In this document: positions 36,901 through 48,743 of the stretch, one piece after another
How the letters are laid out: each line of letters begins with the position of its first letter
Position numbering within the stretch: the stretch's first letter is position 1
Assembly: GCA_905250025.1 (NCBI GenBank)
Contig: CAJNOJ010000063.1
Coordinates: forward strand, 124,001 to 188,000
Reading direction: 5' to 3'
DNA from: Adineta ricciae
Taxonomy: Eukaryota; Rotifera; Eurotatoria; Adinetida; Adinetidae
Length of the DNA stretch: 64,000 bases
Translations under genes and position numbers: made by a program
The notes under the pieces: model-generated
Told to the model about the DNA's origin: nothing
Seen by the model: the letters and a program-made list of their open reading frames with translations, nothing else
Databases searched by the model: none

Positions 36901-37253
36901 AAGTCTTTCGTAGTCAAAGATTGATTATGATTGGTGAAAATGTACTTTCCAAATCAGACATTGAAGAAACAATGAAACAAATTGATCTGATTGAATGGCA
37001 ATTAATTATTGATTATGTTTCATCTTCGAAAACCGATCAAATACTTCTTTTATTTCGATATGTGAAATCTGAAACAAGTTCAAATGAAAACTTAGAAATG
37101 ATTTTAAAGAATTATTTGCAAAATTTTTTTGATAAACAATTAACAAGTCTTTCCGAAAATTTGATTCTGCAATTTGAAGCAATTCAGTTCAATCAATTAA
37201 TGCGAAATGAAACATCAAATAAATTATTGAAAATTATTGATAAACGTTTATAA
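33912..37253 (+). CDS. Three-domain enzyme: TauD-like dioxygenase, ATP-grasp-like region, PaaK-like adenylate-forming ligase
   Basis: Two exons (33912-35847, 35896-37253; intron 48 bases). The model has 1097 codons but includes a 74-codon artefactual duplication around N 35202, so the likely protein is about 1023 residues. Residues ~15-250 are a Fe(II)/2-oxoglutarate dioxygenase of the TauD/clavaminate-synthase type: iron ligands FHTDCSYE (H102, D104) and distal FLHGRTKI (H230), with arginine in HLLRIRF. Residues ~330-640 look ATP-grasp-like: PKICEINARFPFNGYF, WCIKPNSAGKGENITIG, WIIQEYVDY, SRGGHYI. From ~670 on is an adenylate-forming domain of the phenylacetate-CoA-ligase class: YISSSGGSGGKQ, GFYGSAETGVY, FDSGDLGRI. 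There is no obvious carrier-protein domain or signal peptide, so it should be cytosolic. The combination suggests biosynthesis of a modified amino-acid-like metabolite; the product is unknown. First and last domains are secure, the middle one is an inference. Confidence 0.82.
34981..35423. repeat. Perfect 221-base direct duplication around a single N
   Basis: Bases 34981-35201 recur unchanged at 35203-35423, separated by the N at 35202. Same length and layout as the duplication at 20759-21201, so an assembly artefact. Confidence 0.92.
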
Positions 37254-37806
37254 AGGATTTTTATAATAAAATATTCACTGTTCTTTGGTTTTTGTTGTGA
37301 ATCTAATTCTAATACGTATTTTGATTCTTAATGATTTTCATTGTCAGATTAACGAAACAACACGTAGAGGTATTATGGTGGTAAATGAAGTGCAGAATAC
37401 TCTTGAAAGTGAATAGAAGTACAACGATCACAGTAGTGTCAAAATCGAAAGTTGAATTCAATTTTTCAATTATCCTAGTGACAGCGCCAAGGATGAGTTC
37501 AGCCCACCCTAACTTTGAAAAATTTCCACAGAAAATTAACATTTAGACGATAAAAAAGTACGATTTCTATCGTGAGCCCATCCGGAGTGAAAACTTGGGC
37601 CCCGCCGCTAAACGATCCACATATAGAAGAACTCCGATTTTCCCCTTAACTATCAAACAAGGTTTTTTTGCGAAGAACTGACCTATTTAAAAATGTATTC
37701 GATGAATTTCACCCTCATATTATCGAAGATCAACTTGAGCATATTTAACATTCGCGCTTGTTAAACGATTGAAATATTCTGATACGAATAGTATTTTATT
37801 TATGAA
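37254..37806. other. Intergenic, no gene seen
   Basis: Convergent spacer. AATAAA at 37265-37270 serves the three-domain enzyme gene. The stretch 37480-37640 is less AT-rich than its surroundings but carries no recognisable frame. Confidence 0.45.
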
Positions 37807-40800
37807 TTAAGATTTATTTTCTATAGTAACATGTACAAATAGAGTGGAATGAGTTTTGTCGTGATCTTTCGCCCGTAAATGAACATGACGATAACCTAGA
37901 AGACAGAAGATCGAAAAATGAAGTTAAAATCTTGCGAAAAATGAACTACCAGGTTGAATTGTAAGTACAGGAAGGCAAAAATAAGCAAGATGATCATCGT
38001 GACTATAGATATCATAATCACAAACATCGAAACGAAGTAAACACATTTGAGGAAATTGAATATCAAATTGAAATGTTTCATTCCAATTTGGATTAAAACC
38101 ATTATTTTCAATAAAGTTTGTTTTTTGTGTTTGTTGATCACACGGAATTCCATGAGTTGAAACAACAACATAAGGATCAGGAATATCATCCGAATCTTCA
38201 CTTGTTCGATCAAAAAATTGTCCACTGATGATCGTAATTGTTAAACGTACAGGACAATCGAATATGTCTTTAGAATTCAATGATTTAATTGAATAATTCA
38301 ATGGATTAAATTTCGATTTTTCAATCTGAAGAAGATAATTTGGTTTAAGTACATAACCACATGAACCATTATCGAGAAATTTTCCATAACATAGTTGCAT
38401 ACTACGATCATCACTTTGATAATTGAGTGCAACCATTTGTAAACCGAAATTCCATCCAATGATTGGATTTGGATTACTTGAATCTTGTCGTAAACCATTC
38501 GGATACATTCGAAGTAAATATGTATGAGTTTGTTTGATTAAACCCATTGGATCCGATTGACAAATTCGTTCACATTGATTTTCAGAAAGAGATGATGATT
38601 GACAGCAATTATCTTTACAAAAACAACTCACAACATTTAAAAAATCTTTTTGACTTACAATGTTCTTTGCTATAATCATATTCACGATATGGAACATTTT
38701 CAAGATAAATAAACAAATCCGAAGGATCGACACTATCAGCATTTTCAAATGATTCACATGTTGATTGTTTCGTGCTCTAGTATATAGTGAATTTCATAGT
38801 AATTAATCAAAAATACAACGACTTACACGAATAAGAACTTTATACTTGAGATCTTCAGGTGATGGTAATAACCACGAATGTTTTATATACGGAGATTGAG
38901 TTAACAATTGATCTAAAAATCAAGGGAAAACTCGCGAAAAGTATCAGTAAATAAAACTAGTTTTACTTCCGAGAATTTCACGCAAAATTCGTGCCATTTC
39001 TTTCTGTTGTTTTATCGAACAATGATTTTCGATCGAAAGAATAACTGGATATCTATTTTAATTAAACAAACGAATAACGAAACAAATTCCACAAAATTTG
39101 AAACCTACGGCGATGTTTTAAACATATTTGGTTGAATTAATCGAATAATCGATTCAAACGAACACGATCGTACAAATGTATGTCCATGTGTCACAATTGG
39201 TTGACCATCATCTCCATCATAACAGTCGATTTCCAGAACTCGACAACCAGCACGTAGTGCTCGATTATATGCTTCAGGATTGCTGTCACCATAAATTTGA
39301 TTGTTAAATAAATAACTAAACGAGAAAAAAATGTGATCTATTCGCTTTTGAACGAAAGAAATCTACGTGTTATGTGACGCATTGATGTAATAATCACTTA
39401 ATGGTCTAGAAGTAATCATATTCATCAAGTTAAATAGAAGTAGATAAGATTTAGTATGAAAATATTACCGAGTCATGTCTTGGTATGGATGACGGGAACA
39501 CCAAGGTTTCATGATGGAAAATTCGTCGGATAACAATAAATTACGGAATCCTATAATGAAAAATGTTTGACTTTTGAACAACGAATTTTTATTGAAAATT
39601 CAAACCATCAAGACTAAGAAGTTTTTGTTCTTTTAATTCGACTTCCAATTCGTATTCTTCGATTAACTTCAATGCTTGTTCACGTGTTGCTATTGATTCA
39701 ATCGTAAAATTATCTTTCGATGAATAGACCATTATCTTTTGCTACAAAGAAATACAAAATGTATAATTCATTCGTAGAGAGATTAATTGACTTTTTGAAC
39801 TGTTTGAAGAAAATGCAGAAGTTCGTTGACATTCATAAAGATCGTATCAATTGATTGTTCATCACCATTTTCTACGAATCTATACAATTCATTTGAAATC
39901 AAACGAAACTGATCCATTCGATTTACTTTTGCATAAGTTCGAAAAGATCTTCTCGTTGAGTTAAATTTTGAAAAAAATCAAAAAATTCATCCGAAGTCAA
40001 ATGACCATCAGCATTTTTATTTGCAGCCTAAGAAATATAAAATTCGTTTGTAGCAAATTCGAAATTACTTCTACATTGAAAAGATTTTCGAAAACGTCTT
40101 CAGCTAATTGAACATTTAATGAATTGACTAATAAATGTTGACATTCAGCTCTATCCATCGTACTCGATTTATCTTTGTCGGCAAATCGTAGTTGACTAAG
40201 AATCCAACTATTCATCAATTGAAAATCATTTACTGGTTAAATCAATATATGTTTTGTTTACTTAGTATCGCGAATAGTATGTCGTTGCTGTTGGTTTTGT
40301 GCACATCGAACAATTAAATATTGTAATCCTGATATCCAAACATTTCGTGTTTCAGCATCATTTGCCATTAGATGAAGTTCATCGCGATAGTTATTATAGA
40401 ATATCGAAAAAGCAAGATTTTCCTAAATAAAACAATTTGTTTTTCGTCGCGGAAATCACAATAAAGAAAGAGAGTGTAGGAAATAGCAGTGTGTACATCA
40501 TAATGCAATAATCTCGATCAAGGAATTCTTCATAAGATGAAATATTCGAAGTTCGTGGTGTTAGCGTGACATTAGTAGAAAACTATTAGTAACTTACTTT
40601 GTGTGAATCAACGATTTGCTGTTTAACAAGTCCATCGAATATTAATGTATGGAAGCCAATTCGAACTTCATCAATATCTTTGATATAATCTATAGTTTTC
40701 AGATATAACCCAAATAGTCACCCTTTTTTTCGTGTTTTAATTGTACTTACAACGATGTGCTTGAGAAAAAAACTTTTCTGATTGATGATACGAAAGAAAT

Positions 40801-40928
40801 TCTTCGTTTTCTTCAAGATAAAAATGTCGTAAATACTGTTCAGCATTTCGTTTCTGTTTCGTTAAGAAAGATCCAGTTTTCAATTCGGCTATTATTCGAT
40901 TAATATGTTCAGTTTGATTTGAATTCAT
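37807..40928 (-). CDS. Phosphoinositide-specific phospholipase C, delta-like
   Basis: About 15 exons can be chained from ATG 40928 to stop 37807. The product hydrolyses PIP2 to IP3 and diacylglycerol at the plasma membrane. Domain order: PH ([59 protein letters not shown]); EF hands ([33 protein letters not shown]); X box with catalytic [28 protein letters not shown] and THGHT, and SIENHC; short linker; Y box ([34 protein letters not shown]); C2 ([36 protein letters not shown]). Both catalytic histidines and the calcium-binding acids are present. The PH-domain intron of ~196 bases is longer than usual. An in-frame upstream ATG at 41021 exists, but its hydrophobic leader is unlike PLC-delta. 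Exact splice choices in the PH region are the least certain part. Confidence 0.92.
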
Positions 40929-42668
40929 CTGTTCTATTGTGATGGTTACCTGGTTAAATAATGTTGAGTGAATAAGAAAAGAAACGAGAATAAAACACCC
41001 ATAGACATATGGCAACGGCACGGAATGTTAGTGATTGACATGTTTTTACAATTCTTTTAACATCCATGTTTATTTAAGTGAAAAAAGTCTCGTTACACAA
41101 AGGAAACTTTCCGTTCTTTCAATGACAAAGCAACAGAATTTTCTTACGACTAATATTACGAATAGAAGATATTGTATAATATCAATTATGATGATTTTAT
41201 TCGTTACATCGGCGTATTTTTCTTATCATGTGCACATTTTCGTTTCCACTGAAGGCCAATTGCTGTGATATGAAGTTAGATAATGTCGATAAAACATATG
41301 GTTTACACAAAGGTATCAAACAAGTCGAAAATTGTCTTCGTTAATTGGAATAAATCAGAGAGGAAAAGTATATTGATAAATATTTCTGTCCGAGATCAAT
41401 TTAACCCTTCCCGATTGATCAGAGGTCATTGAAATATTTACTCGATACAGACGATAATATGTTTTTTTTCTCGATATCGAAGATATTTTCTAAAGATAAA
41501 TATCACTTAATGAATAACTTTCGTTTTTTCTTTCTCTCATACGATCAATGATATAACAATCATGAATGAAAGTATGTCCTTGTCTGTGCAAAGACAACCG
41601 ATCATTATCTTTTTGATTAGACAAATAAAATTCTTTGAAATCGAATCGTTTCGTTTGAGGACAAGATTAATAATGTTGTTTCGTGGTGTTGGAAGATGAT
41701 TTTATTCAACTTATCGAACTTATTGTTTATAATTAGAACGAGAGATGAAAATATCTATTCAGCGTGGGTGTTTTTTCTTTATTTGATCGAATTGATTTAT
41801 TTTGATACTTTGTTAATTGATATTCATTAGAAATCAGTAATTATCGTTTGAAAGATATGATTCTTTTCATTTCGATGTTTTACCTTCGAATGATAATTGC
41901 ATGCCAAACGCACGTGTGTATCTTTTGTATACTCGATAATAGATGACAAATTTTTATTGCTCGATATTGATCTAACATACATCTTCGTTAGGTGACTTTT
42001 CAAGGAATCCAATTAATCGAGACAATTTGTGCCTTTTCTTCGCTTTTATAGATAGGGATGTGCATCACACATTGTTCTTGTTCTTCATTTGAACTTGATA
42101 GAAATGTGTGAAAACCTTCAGTTATCACTGGTAGAAGAAGTTTCTTGTCTTGTCTTTTCTTTTCCTTTTTTTTTGTTTCAATCATCCGCTCACGTGTTTG
42201 ATCGCCCAAAGACGAAGAATCACTAATTGTAGAGGCGGATGACGCAAATAGAAGTGAAGAAGGTAATTTCAATGGCTGCGTAAAAGGTAATATGCCTGCT
42301 TTGATCGATTCTATACCCAAAAAACATGCATATACTTACGGTGTGTATACACGGTAATCAATGTGACTAGAGCAATTACTGCGCACATCAACGAAATGAC
42401 ACTTTTCTAGAAAACTTATCTCAGGCTTCACTGATTCTTTCTGTTCTTTAGTTCACACATGATTTGTCATCTTTCTTTCTCTTTTTCTTTTCTTTTTTTT
42501 ATTTATTCGATGACCTTCTTTTATCACTGCAGACAGATAACCATGAGTTTCGTTGAATAACACATTTCGTCCCTTTTCTTTTCCATTTTCATCACAATTG
42601 TCCTTTACATTCTCTTTTAGATCAACATGGGATAATATTTAACTAAATCAATTGGATTTTCTGATAAT
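40929..42668. other. Intergenic, no gene supported
   Basis: About 1.7 kb between divergent genes. A minus-strand frame at 42000-42320 could not be given a proper start or splice partner. Confidence 0.45.
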
Positions 42669-44255
42669 ATGTTTTTAAATTCAACGGGTGTACCCGCACC
42701 TACACCATTCGCTCCGACTCCTGTTCAATTTTCCGATATCAATGCCACCGCTCAACAACAGCAGCAACAACAGCAACAGCAACTTCATTACAATTTATTA
42801 AACTTTAATGCTGCTGCCGCTGCTGGGTTAATCTCGCCAACGTCAACAATCAGTACAAATAACAATTTAACTTCCAATCCAAATCAACAATCTGCACAAT
42901 CACCATCTCAAATCAATGAATCTTTGTCAACATCCCAACAACAGCAACAGCAGCAGCAGCAGCAGCAACAACAGCAGCAACAACAACAACAACAACAACA
43001 ACAGCAGCAGCAGCAACAATCACCATCTCAACCGAATACCTTTACATATTCGACATTGAAGCATCCGCAAGTTCAACAGATTCTTCTTGAAAATCTTTAC
43101 AATACCGTTGTTCTACGTGAAAAGAATCCCAATCAGTCGTATGATCCACGCAAGAATCGTAAACGTCTTTCCGATCCTGTTTTTATGAGTCCCCCTCCCT
43201 CGATGGCGCCATTACTGATCAACACTCAACAAGGCAATTCACATTCGCTTTTACAGCAGCAACAACTGGTTCCAATTAATCCAACGCTTCCCACTGAATC
43301 AAGTAATTTAACATTAACACGTCGACGATCGTTACGTTTTATCAAACCACCATTTATTCTTCAAACAATTCATCAACAACCTTCGCAGCCAGTTCAACGC
43401 GAATCGCAGAAGATCTTAGTCGTTCGTCATGCTGAACGTGTCGATTCGACATTCGGCGCCGGATGGCTCGATCAAGTTTTCGACAAAGCAACAGGCGGCT
43501 ATCGACGAATTAACTTAAATTTACCGAAAAAAATGGTCACTAGAAGAGATTTGAAAGACTTCTTATTTGATCCACCGTTAACTGAATTAGGCTTACACGA
43601 ATGTAAGATGGTTGGTGAAGAACTTGCTGCACAAGGAATCGAAATTCATCATGTTTATGCTTCACCTGCGCTACGTTGCGTTCAAACAGCTGATAAAATT
43701 CTTGAAGGTCTTAAATTGCGTGAGGAAATACCTATTCGTATTGAACCATGTCTGTTTGAATTTCTGAAATGGTATCCTGTTGTACCGGTGAAATGGCCAT
43801 TTCTTGATCATGATGAATTAGCAAGAAATGGATTTAATGTTGATAAATCATACAAAGCATTTTATCCAATGGAAAGTTTAAGAAAAGACGAAGACGAGTT
43901 GATGTATTACACGCGAAGTCATTTTATTATGACATCGATTCTGAAAAATCACGAGATGGATGCCGGAAATTTACTCATTGTTGGACATGTAAGACAAAAA
44001 CGAACTTTTACTAAAAAATCTGCTTGTTTCTTTTTATTATTTTCTCAGGCACCGACTATAGAAGTTTGTACACGACAATTGACGGGTGGTCAACCACGTG
44101 TTAATGATTTGAAATTCCTTGTTTTACGTGTTCCTTTTCTCTCGATGCATTGCATTGCAAAACAGATCGATGGATCATGGCGACCAACAAAACCTCCAAT
44201 ATCCCCGATAAAACATGCAGCTGTTGAACCATTTGACTGGCGATTTTTTCGTTAA
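42669..44255 (+). CDS. Histidine-phosphatase-superfamily protein, UBASH3 (STS)-like, with polyglutamine N-terminus
   Basis: Two exons (42669-43988, 44049-44255), 508 residues after removing a 60-base intron. That intron has no stop and keeps frame, so a read-through form would insert 20 residues directly after the second catalytic histidine (IVGH/APT). The C-terminal ~260 residues are a 2H-phosphatase: ILVVRHAERVDSTFGAGW (His ~254), GYRRINLNLPKK, DPPLTELGLHECKMVGEEL, YASPALRCVQTADKIL, IEPCLFEFLKWYP, and LLIVGHAPT. UBASH3 proteins dephosphorylate phosphotyrosine on kinases. The UBA and SH3 domains of vertebrate members are absent; the N-terminus is instead glutamine- and proline-rich. The usual RHGER is RHAER here. 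Family is confident; signalling partners are unknown. Confidence 0.88.
   Translation: MFLNSTGVPAPTPFAPTPVQFSDINATAQQQQQQQQQQLHYNLLNFNAAAAAGLISPTSTISTNNNLTSNPNQQSAQSPSQINESLSTSQQQQQQQQQQQQQQQQQQQQQQQQQQQQSPSQPNTFTYSTLKHPQVQQILLENLYNTVVLREKNPNQSYDPRKNRKRLSDPVFMSPPPSMAPLLINTQQGNSHSLLQQQQLVPINPTLPTESSNLTLTRRRSLRFIKPPFILQTIHQQPSQPVQRESQKILVVRHAERVDSTFGAGWLDQVFDKATGGYRRINLNLPKKMVTRRDLKDFLFDPPLTELGLHECKMVGEELAAQGIEIHHVYASPALRCVQTADKILEGLKLREEIPIRIEPCLFEFLKWYPVVPVKWPFLDHDELARNGFNVDKSYKAFYPMESLRKDEDELMYYTRSHFIMTSILKNHEMDAGNLLIVGHVRQKRTFTKKSACFFLLFSQAPTIEVCTRQLTGGQPRVNDLKFLVLRVPFLSMHCIAKQIDGSWRPTKPPISPIKHAAVEPFDWRFFR
42936..43019 (+). repeat. CAG/CAA repeat encoding 28 consecutive glutamines
   Basis: 28 codons of mixed CAG and CAA, residues 90-117 of the phosphatase. 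A second run of 10 glutamines is at residues 29-38. The long run is bracketed by the repeated peptide QSPSQ, encoded by identical DNA on both sides. Confidence 0.95.
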
Positions 44256-45911
44256 GCGAAAATCTTCACGAACATTTGTTTTTCTTTTCTCTTTTCAATT
44301 TATTTTGAACAAAGAAGCAAAAATTCGTTTTCGATTGTAATTTAACGTATAAAGAAAAATATCAATGATTAATATTTTCATCTCTTTTTGAAAACTTACC
44401 TTTTCTAAAAATGCACGGCTACGTAATGAGAACATTATTCCGCTTATTAAACACCTTTTCTCTGACGTACGTTTCTACAAATAGGTAAAATGCGTTCGGT
44501 CACGATGAGCATCACACAGAGCATAACGTGATTGTTTCTTTCATTTTTCTCACGATCTCATTTCCATTCGCGTTCAAAGTCGAGTGAACTGTTTGAAATG
44601 TGAGCAACGAGAATATTATTGATTTTATTTCACAAATGTTGATTAACAATATCATCGCGTGTTTTTCTTTTCTAAACACTGATAATCCAAGTTGAGTTTT
44701 GTCCAAAATGATTCATCGACCTGGTGATGTTTTCACTTTTCAAGAATTTCTATCGCAGAGATTTACAAATAGAATCTTAATGATGGCCTATTAGGAAGAA
44801 TACCTTCCTTCTTCGAGCAAAATCTGACTGTAGTTTAGTTCTGCATTTTCTTTTGGTGAATCAGAGAATTTCTTATTGGAAAAAATCCGACTTCTTCTGC
44901 AAAACATTTACACGAGAAAACTCTTTCAAATCTTAATCCTGATTATCTCGCCAGGTTCATTTCTTCTACCTTAAGTATCAACTTCTATCTACTCAATTGA
45001 AGAAGATAATTAATTTTTACCCTATCATCAATCTTGAAGAAATAATCTTAATGCTCTTAAATTCATCAAGTTCGGATCCATGACAGAACGCAGAGTTTCC
45101 ATCCTGTATTAAATGTCAGATACACACTCTTTTATAGAAATGTTCTTTGACAGAGAATTAGTGATTTAACACGAGTTCATTGAAATTAAGAGAATAAATA
45201 CATCGATCGTAAAAGTTATAAATATGCTTCAAATATGTATAGAATTAACGTTCGTCTCCAACGAATCGATAAGAATTTCGCTTATAAAAACATTTTTCTT
45301 GTCTAAATCAACACTGTTGATCGCGTTAAACTTGTTTGCATACGTTTTTTCACATGGTGTTTTTTTGTAAGTTACCTGTGATGGGCTCTAAAACACAATC
45401 ATCTCTTCTTACCAAATGATTAAAATAGATTTGACAAGTCGATTATTATTTGCCTTACAACATCGTGTTTCGTTCCTTGGCAAATGTCAGTGTGTTCTTG
45501 CAAAGAGCATCAACATCTGTTCAGAAAATATTTACATTCACTTTTTGTGCTCAATTCCGTTTTGATAATGTTTGCAGCGAATAAATTGAGAAAATATTTT
45601 CTCAGGAGAAACTAAATTATCGAGTAAAAATAGGAAATTAACGATGAAAAACATTGTGAAAAACCGATTATTTACTCATTAACAATCAACTTGCAATCAA
45701 GTATATTAATTCTTTTCTTTTTCTTATGTATAAAGAATTCTTCTCGTGCAAATATGTCATACAGCAAACGAAGCAATTAATTGAACCTGATCGATCTACA
45801 GGTACGCTTTGTACGATCTGTCACCGACTTGTTTTAATCAAACTGACAGAAAGGTAAATCAACGAAGCAGTTAACAGCGATTATCGTAGATGAAAGAATA
45901 TGTTGAAATGC
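44256..45911. other. Intergenic, no gene seen
   Basis: About 1.7 kb of AT-rich DNA between two plus-strand genes; no supported frame on either strand. Confidence 0.5.
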
Positions 45912-47458
45912 ATGACATTTACGAACGATTATTTAAGTGGCGCGGGACAAACCTCACAAGGATTATTTGTGAGTAGCGCACTTACAGGTAAGGCGACGCT
46001 GGACGGGAAAAGTAACAAAGCATAGGTTGTTTTTTTGTCATTAGTATTTCAAAAAACAATACAAGAAACTCAGGATTTATCAACAATGAATTTAAACAAA
46101 GCAACGAAAGTTTATATTCGATTGATGTTTTTACGAATCGGTGAAATTGATACATTGAATGAGAAATATCAAGCTCAAGCGTCGATTGAATCACGTTGGT
46201 CGATTGAATTAGACAAACTTCTTCCAAATCTTTCCGCCGACGAACAAAAACGTTTGATTGATGGCAAATCGGTTTCGTTAGTCAAATACGCGGAATCTCA
46301 TTGGCATCCACAATTGTACATCGAAAACGCTCTCGGTGATTTGAAAGAGCAAATTCGATACAGCGCAAAGAAATCGAAAATTGATTCGCAAGTTTATATT
46401 TGTGAACATCGCGACATCAAAGGCCTTTTCTGGGAGAAACTCGAATTACATCATTTCCCATCAGATGTTCAAGATTTGTCTATATCAATTGCATCGTTAC
46501 TCTATGATGATAAGGTTCTGTTAACTACTGATCCCTATCATTCAAGTGGGGTCAATCGAGAAGCATTTGTTGATCAGCAAGAATGGTCGTTATATGAATA
46601 TGTTGATACGAAACAAAGGTATATTAAAGAATTTCTTTTTCGAGGTGGAAATGGCGAAGAAGAGGAAGAAGAAGAAGAAGAAGGAGAAGAAAAGGCGGAT
46701 AGTAATAATGAAGATTCAAATGCATTGACAAATAAGGAGAGAAATCGATCAGTCGTCACGGTGACCTGTCATGCAGGTAAGTTTTGCTCGATTTGAAGAC
46801 GAGTCGACTTTGTAATTTTCAGCTCGATGTTCGAATTATTTCTATTGGAATGGTTATTGTCTAATAATGTTAATCACAATCGTTTCTTTTTGTGTTTTTG
46901 CTATTCCACCGAAGTAAGTCGACGAATGAACACCTGAATTTCTCATTTGTTCCATTTCGTTCTCTAGTCTTTGTCCAAATCGTCTCCAAATCAGTTGTAC
47001 TCTTCTGTTAACATCGATTACATTCCGTTGGACAGTAAACCGATCTCTTGTAAGCGTCAAGCTTTTCCATTCTTATCTTTCTCCTTGACGAATAATTTCA
47101 GCCTACAATATCATATTTAACAACAATGGATAAATACGCTATCATGTGTTTATTTATCCTTGTTATTCTTTCGGTTTGGCACGCTATCATCGGTGCTTTG
47201 ATATTCCGTGGTACACCTGATTCTCGGCTGACTCCTCAATCGTGGTACTTTCAACTAGATCAGTATGTCTTTTATACTTCCGTGACAATTTATCTCCTGA
47301 TTCATGTGATCATTGGCATTTGGATGTTCTGTGTTCCATTGAAACTTCGTCGAGATTTCAAACGAAAAGATGTGGAATATCGGAAGACACTTTCGATAGA
47401 AATGAAGAAGAAAAGCAGAAAAAACGGTGATTATGTTCCAATTACAATTCAAAGCTAA
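45912..47458 (+). CDS. Pentameric ligand-gated ion channel subunit lacking the Cys loop
   Basis: Five exons (45912-45987, 46045-46776, 46823-46913, 46968-47049, 47102-47458), total 1338 bases, 445 residues. The extracellular beta-sandwich has WHPQLYIENA and LELHHFPSDVQDLSISI; the latter is the FPxDxQ core of the family, but neither cysteine of the usual 13-residue loop is present. Membrane segments: M1 YWNGYCLIMLITIVSFCVFAIP, M2 NRLQISCTLLLTSITFRWTV, M3 starting PTISYLTTMDKYAIM (a family signature), and M4 near the C-terminus. An acidic run (mostly glutamate, 46655-46695) lies in the extracellular part before M1. No clear signal peptide is seen on the first exon. The ligand is unknown. AATAAA at 47510 follows the stop. 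The fold is well supported; the first 25 residues are weak. Confidence 0.8.
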
Positions 47459-47570
47459 AATTACTTTTTTTTAAATATAGATGTTTTTTATGAGTAGAAA
47501 TATGTGATGAATAAAGGGTTTGACAAAAGAAAACAAATGTTGATTAAAAAATGAAGCGTTCCTTGAAAAT

Positions 47571-48743
47571 CTATTCTTCGTCTTTATGTTCTTTAGCAGA
47601 TTTCAATTGAACTTGATCGCGAAAGTTGATCTTTTCCTCTTCCTTTTGTTCTTCTTTGAGAGCAAATTTATTTGTTGCTTGTTTGAGATTTGCCATGTTG
47701 ATGAAGTTCGGTTCGTCTTCCTTCGCTTTCTTCAATTTGTTTAATCTACAATTGAAATTGTAGCGATTTCTAGCTGATCGACAAGCAATGTCACTTACTT
47801 TTGCTCGGCTTTCGAGACTTTCTTCAACGATGGTTTAACGAATTTACCTTTGATGTCGTTGATTTTGATGTTTAATTCGTTGATCTAAAAGATAAAAATG
47901 GACTACAAAGAGAAAACTTCGATTCTCTTACATCATAATCTTGTTTTCGGACGCGCAATTCTAAATCATAGCGACTTTCTTCCGTTGTTTTCAATTGATT
48001 ATGAAGTTCTTGACAGAGTGATTTAAGTTGAGCTAAAACAAACGAGGTTTCCCAAAAATAAAACGCAAAATCATTCGTATTCACCATCACTCATTGAACT
48101 AACATCATCGAGAGGTTTCAAACGTTGTTCAATGTAGTTCTTTCGCGCCTCTAAACGACGTTGTTGTTCACCTTTAAGATTATCCGTGGCCATTTTCATA
48201 ATCAAAAGCTGAATGAAGAATCGAGATAATATTCAAAGAAATCAAACGCGAAGAAATACAAACACGAAGTTTTCGTTTTTTTTCGGGTGTTAAACCAAAA
48301 CGCTTCTTTTTTTCCGCCGCATCACGAGCCTCTTGACGTTTACGTTCACGATCGGCTTTCTTGCGAGCCTTCTTCTCATCTTCCGTCAATGATCGATCCT
48401 ACGACAAAAAATAACCATAAGTTCGTCAATTTCAACCTGTAAAATCAACATTTGACTTCAATAAAACATGCCATGCCAATCTCTTACAACTTCGTTCATG
48501 TTGTCTGATTACATAATCATTTTTGTTGTTCGACATAGATAGTTTTCAGTAGAAATTTTTATATGTCGTTTTATGCAATATCATGCGAATATATTGAGAA
48601 ATATGTTTTGTTCATGCAAAGAATCAACATGCAGATTCATTTGTTGAATTGATTAAAGATAAATCATGCAAGAAATTCAATTTCGAATGTTTATATCGAT
48701 GAATTTCTATATTTGGATGGATTTTGTTTACCTCGTCAGCCAT
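47571..48743 (-). CDS. Troponin I, copy A
   Basis: About six exons run from ATG 48743 (a 12-base coding exon MADE) to stop 47571. Troponin I is the inhibitory subunit of the thin-filament switch in striated muscle. Visible: basic/acidic N-terminal helix LTEDEKKARKKADRERKRQEARD, conserved block RFGLTPEKKRKLRLLIMKMA, coiled-coil region pairing with troponin T (YDLELRVRKQDYDINELNIK), inhibitory and actin-binding block INDIKGKFVKPSLKKVSKAEQK, and a charged C-terminal tail. The first intron (about 330 bases) is much longer than the others. A second copy lies immediately upstream on the same strand. Confidence 0.92.

Noticed and set aside
37480..37640. A less AT-rich stretch suspected to be an RNA gene
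   Set aside because: No tRNA-like arms, no box motifs and no repeat partner were seen.
40440..40600. An extra PLC exon inside the long PH-domain intron
   Set aside because: The open stretch is hydrophobic and unlike a PH domain, while direct joining of SHK to ENLAFSIFY aligns well with PLC-delta.
42000..42320. 106-codon minus-strand frame upstream of the UBASH3-like gene
   Set aside because: No ATG in frame; the only upstream splice candidate implies a 29-base intron and the wrong phase.
46574..46759. Serine-rich minus-strand frame
   Set aside because: It is the antisense shadow of the GAA/GAG run in the channel gene.
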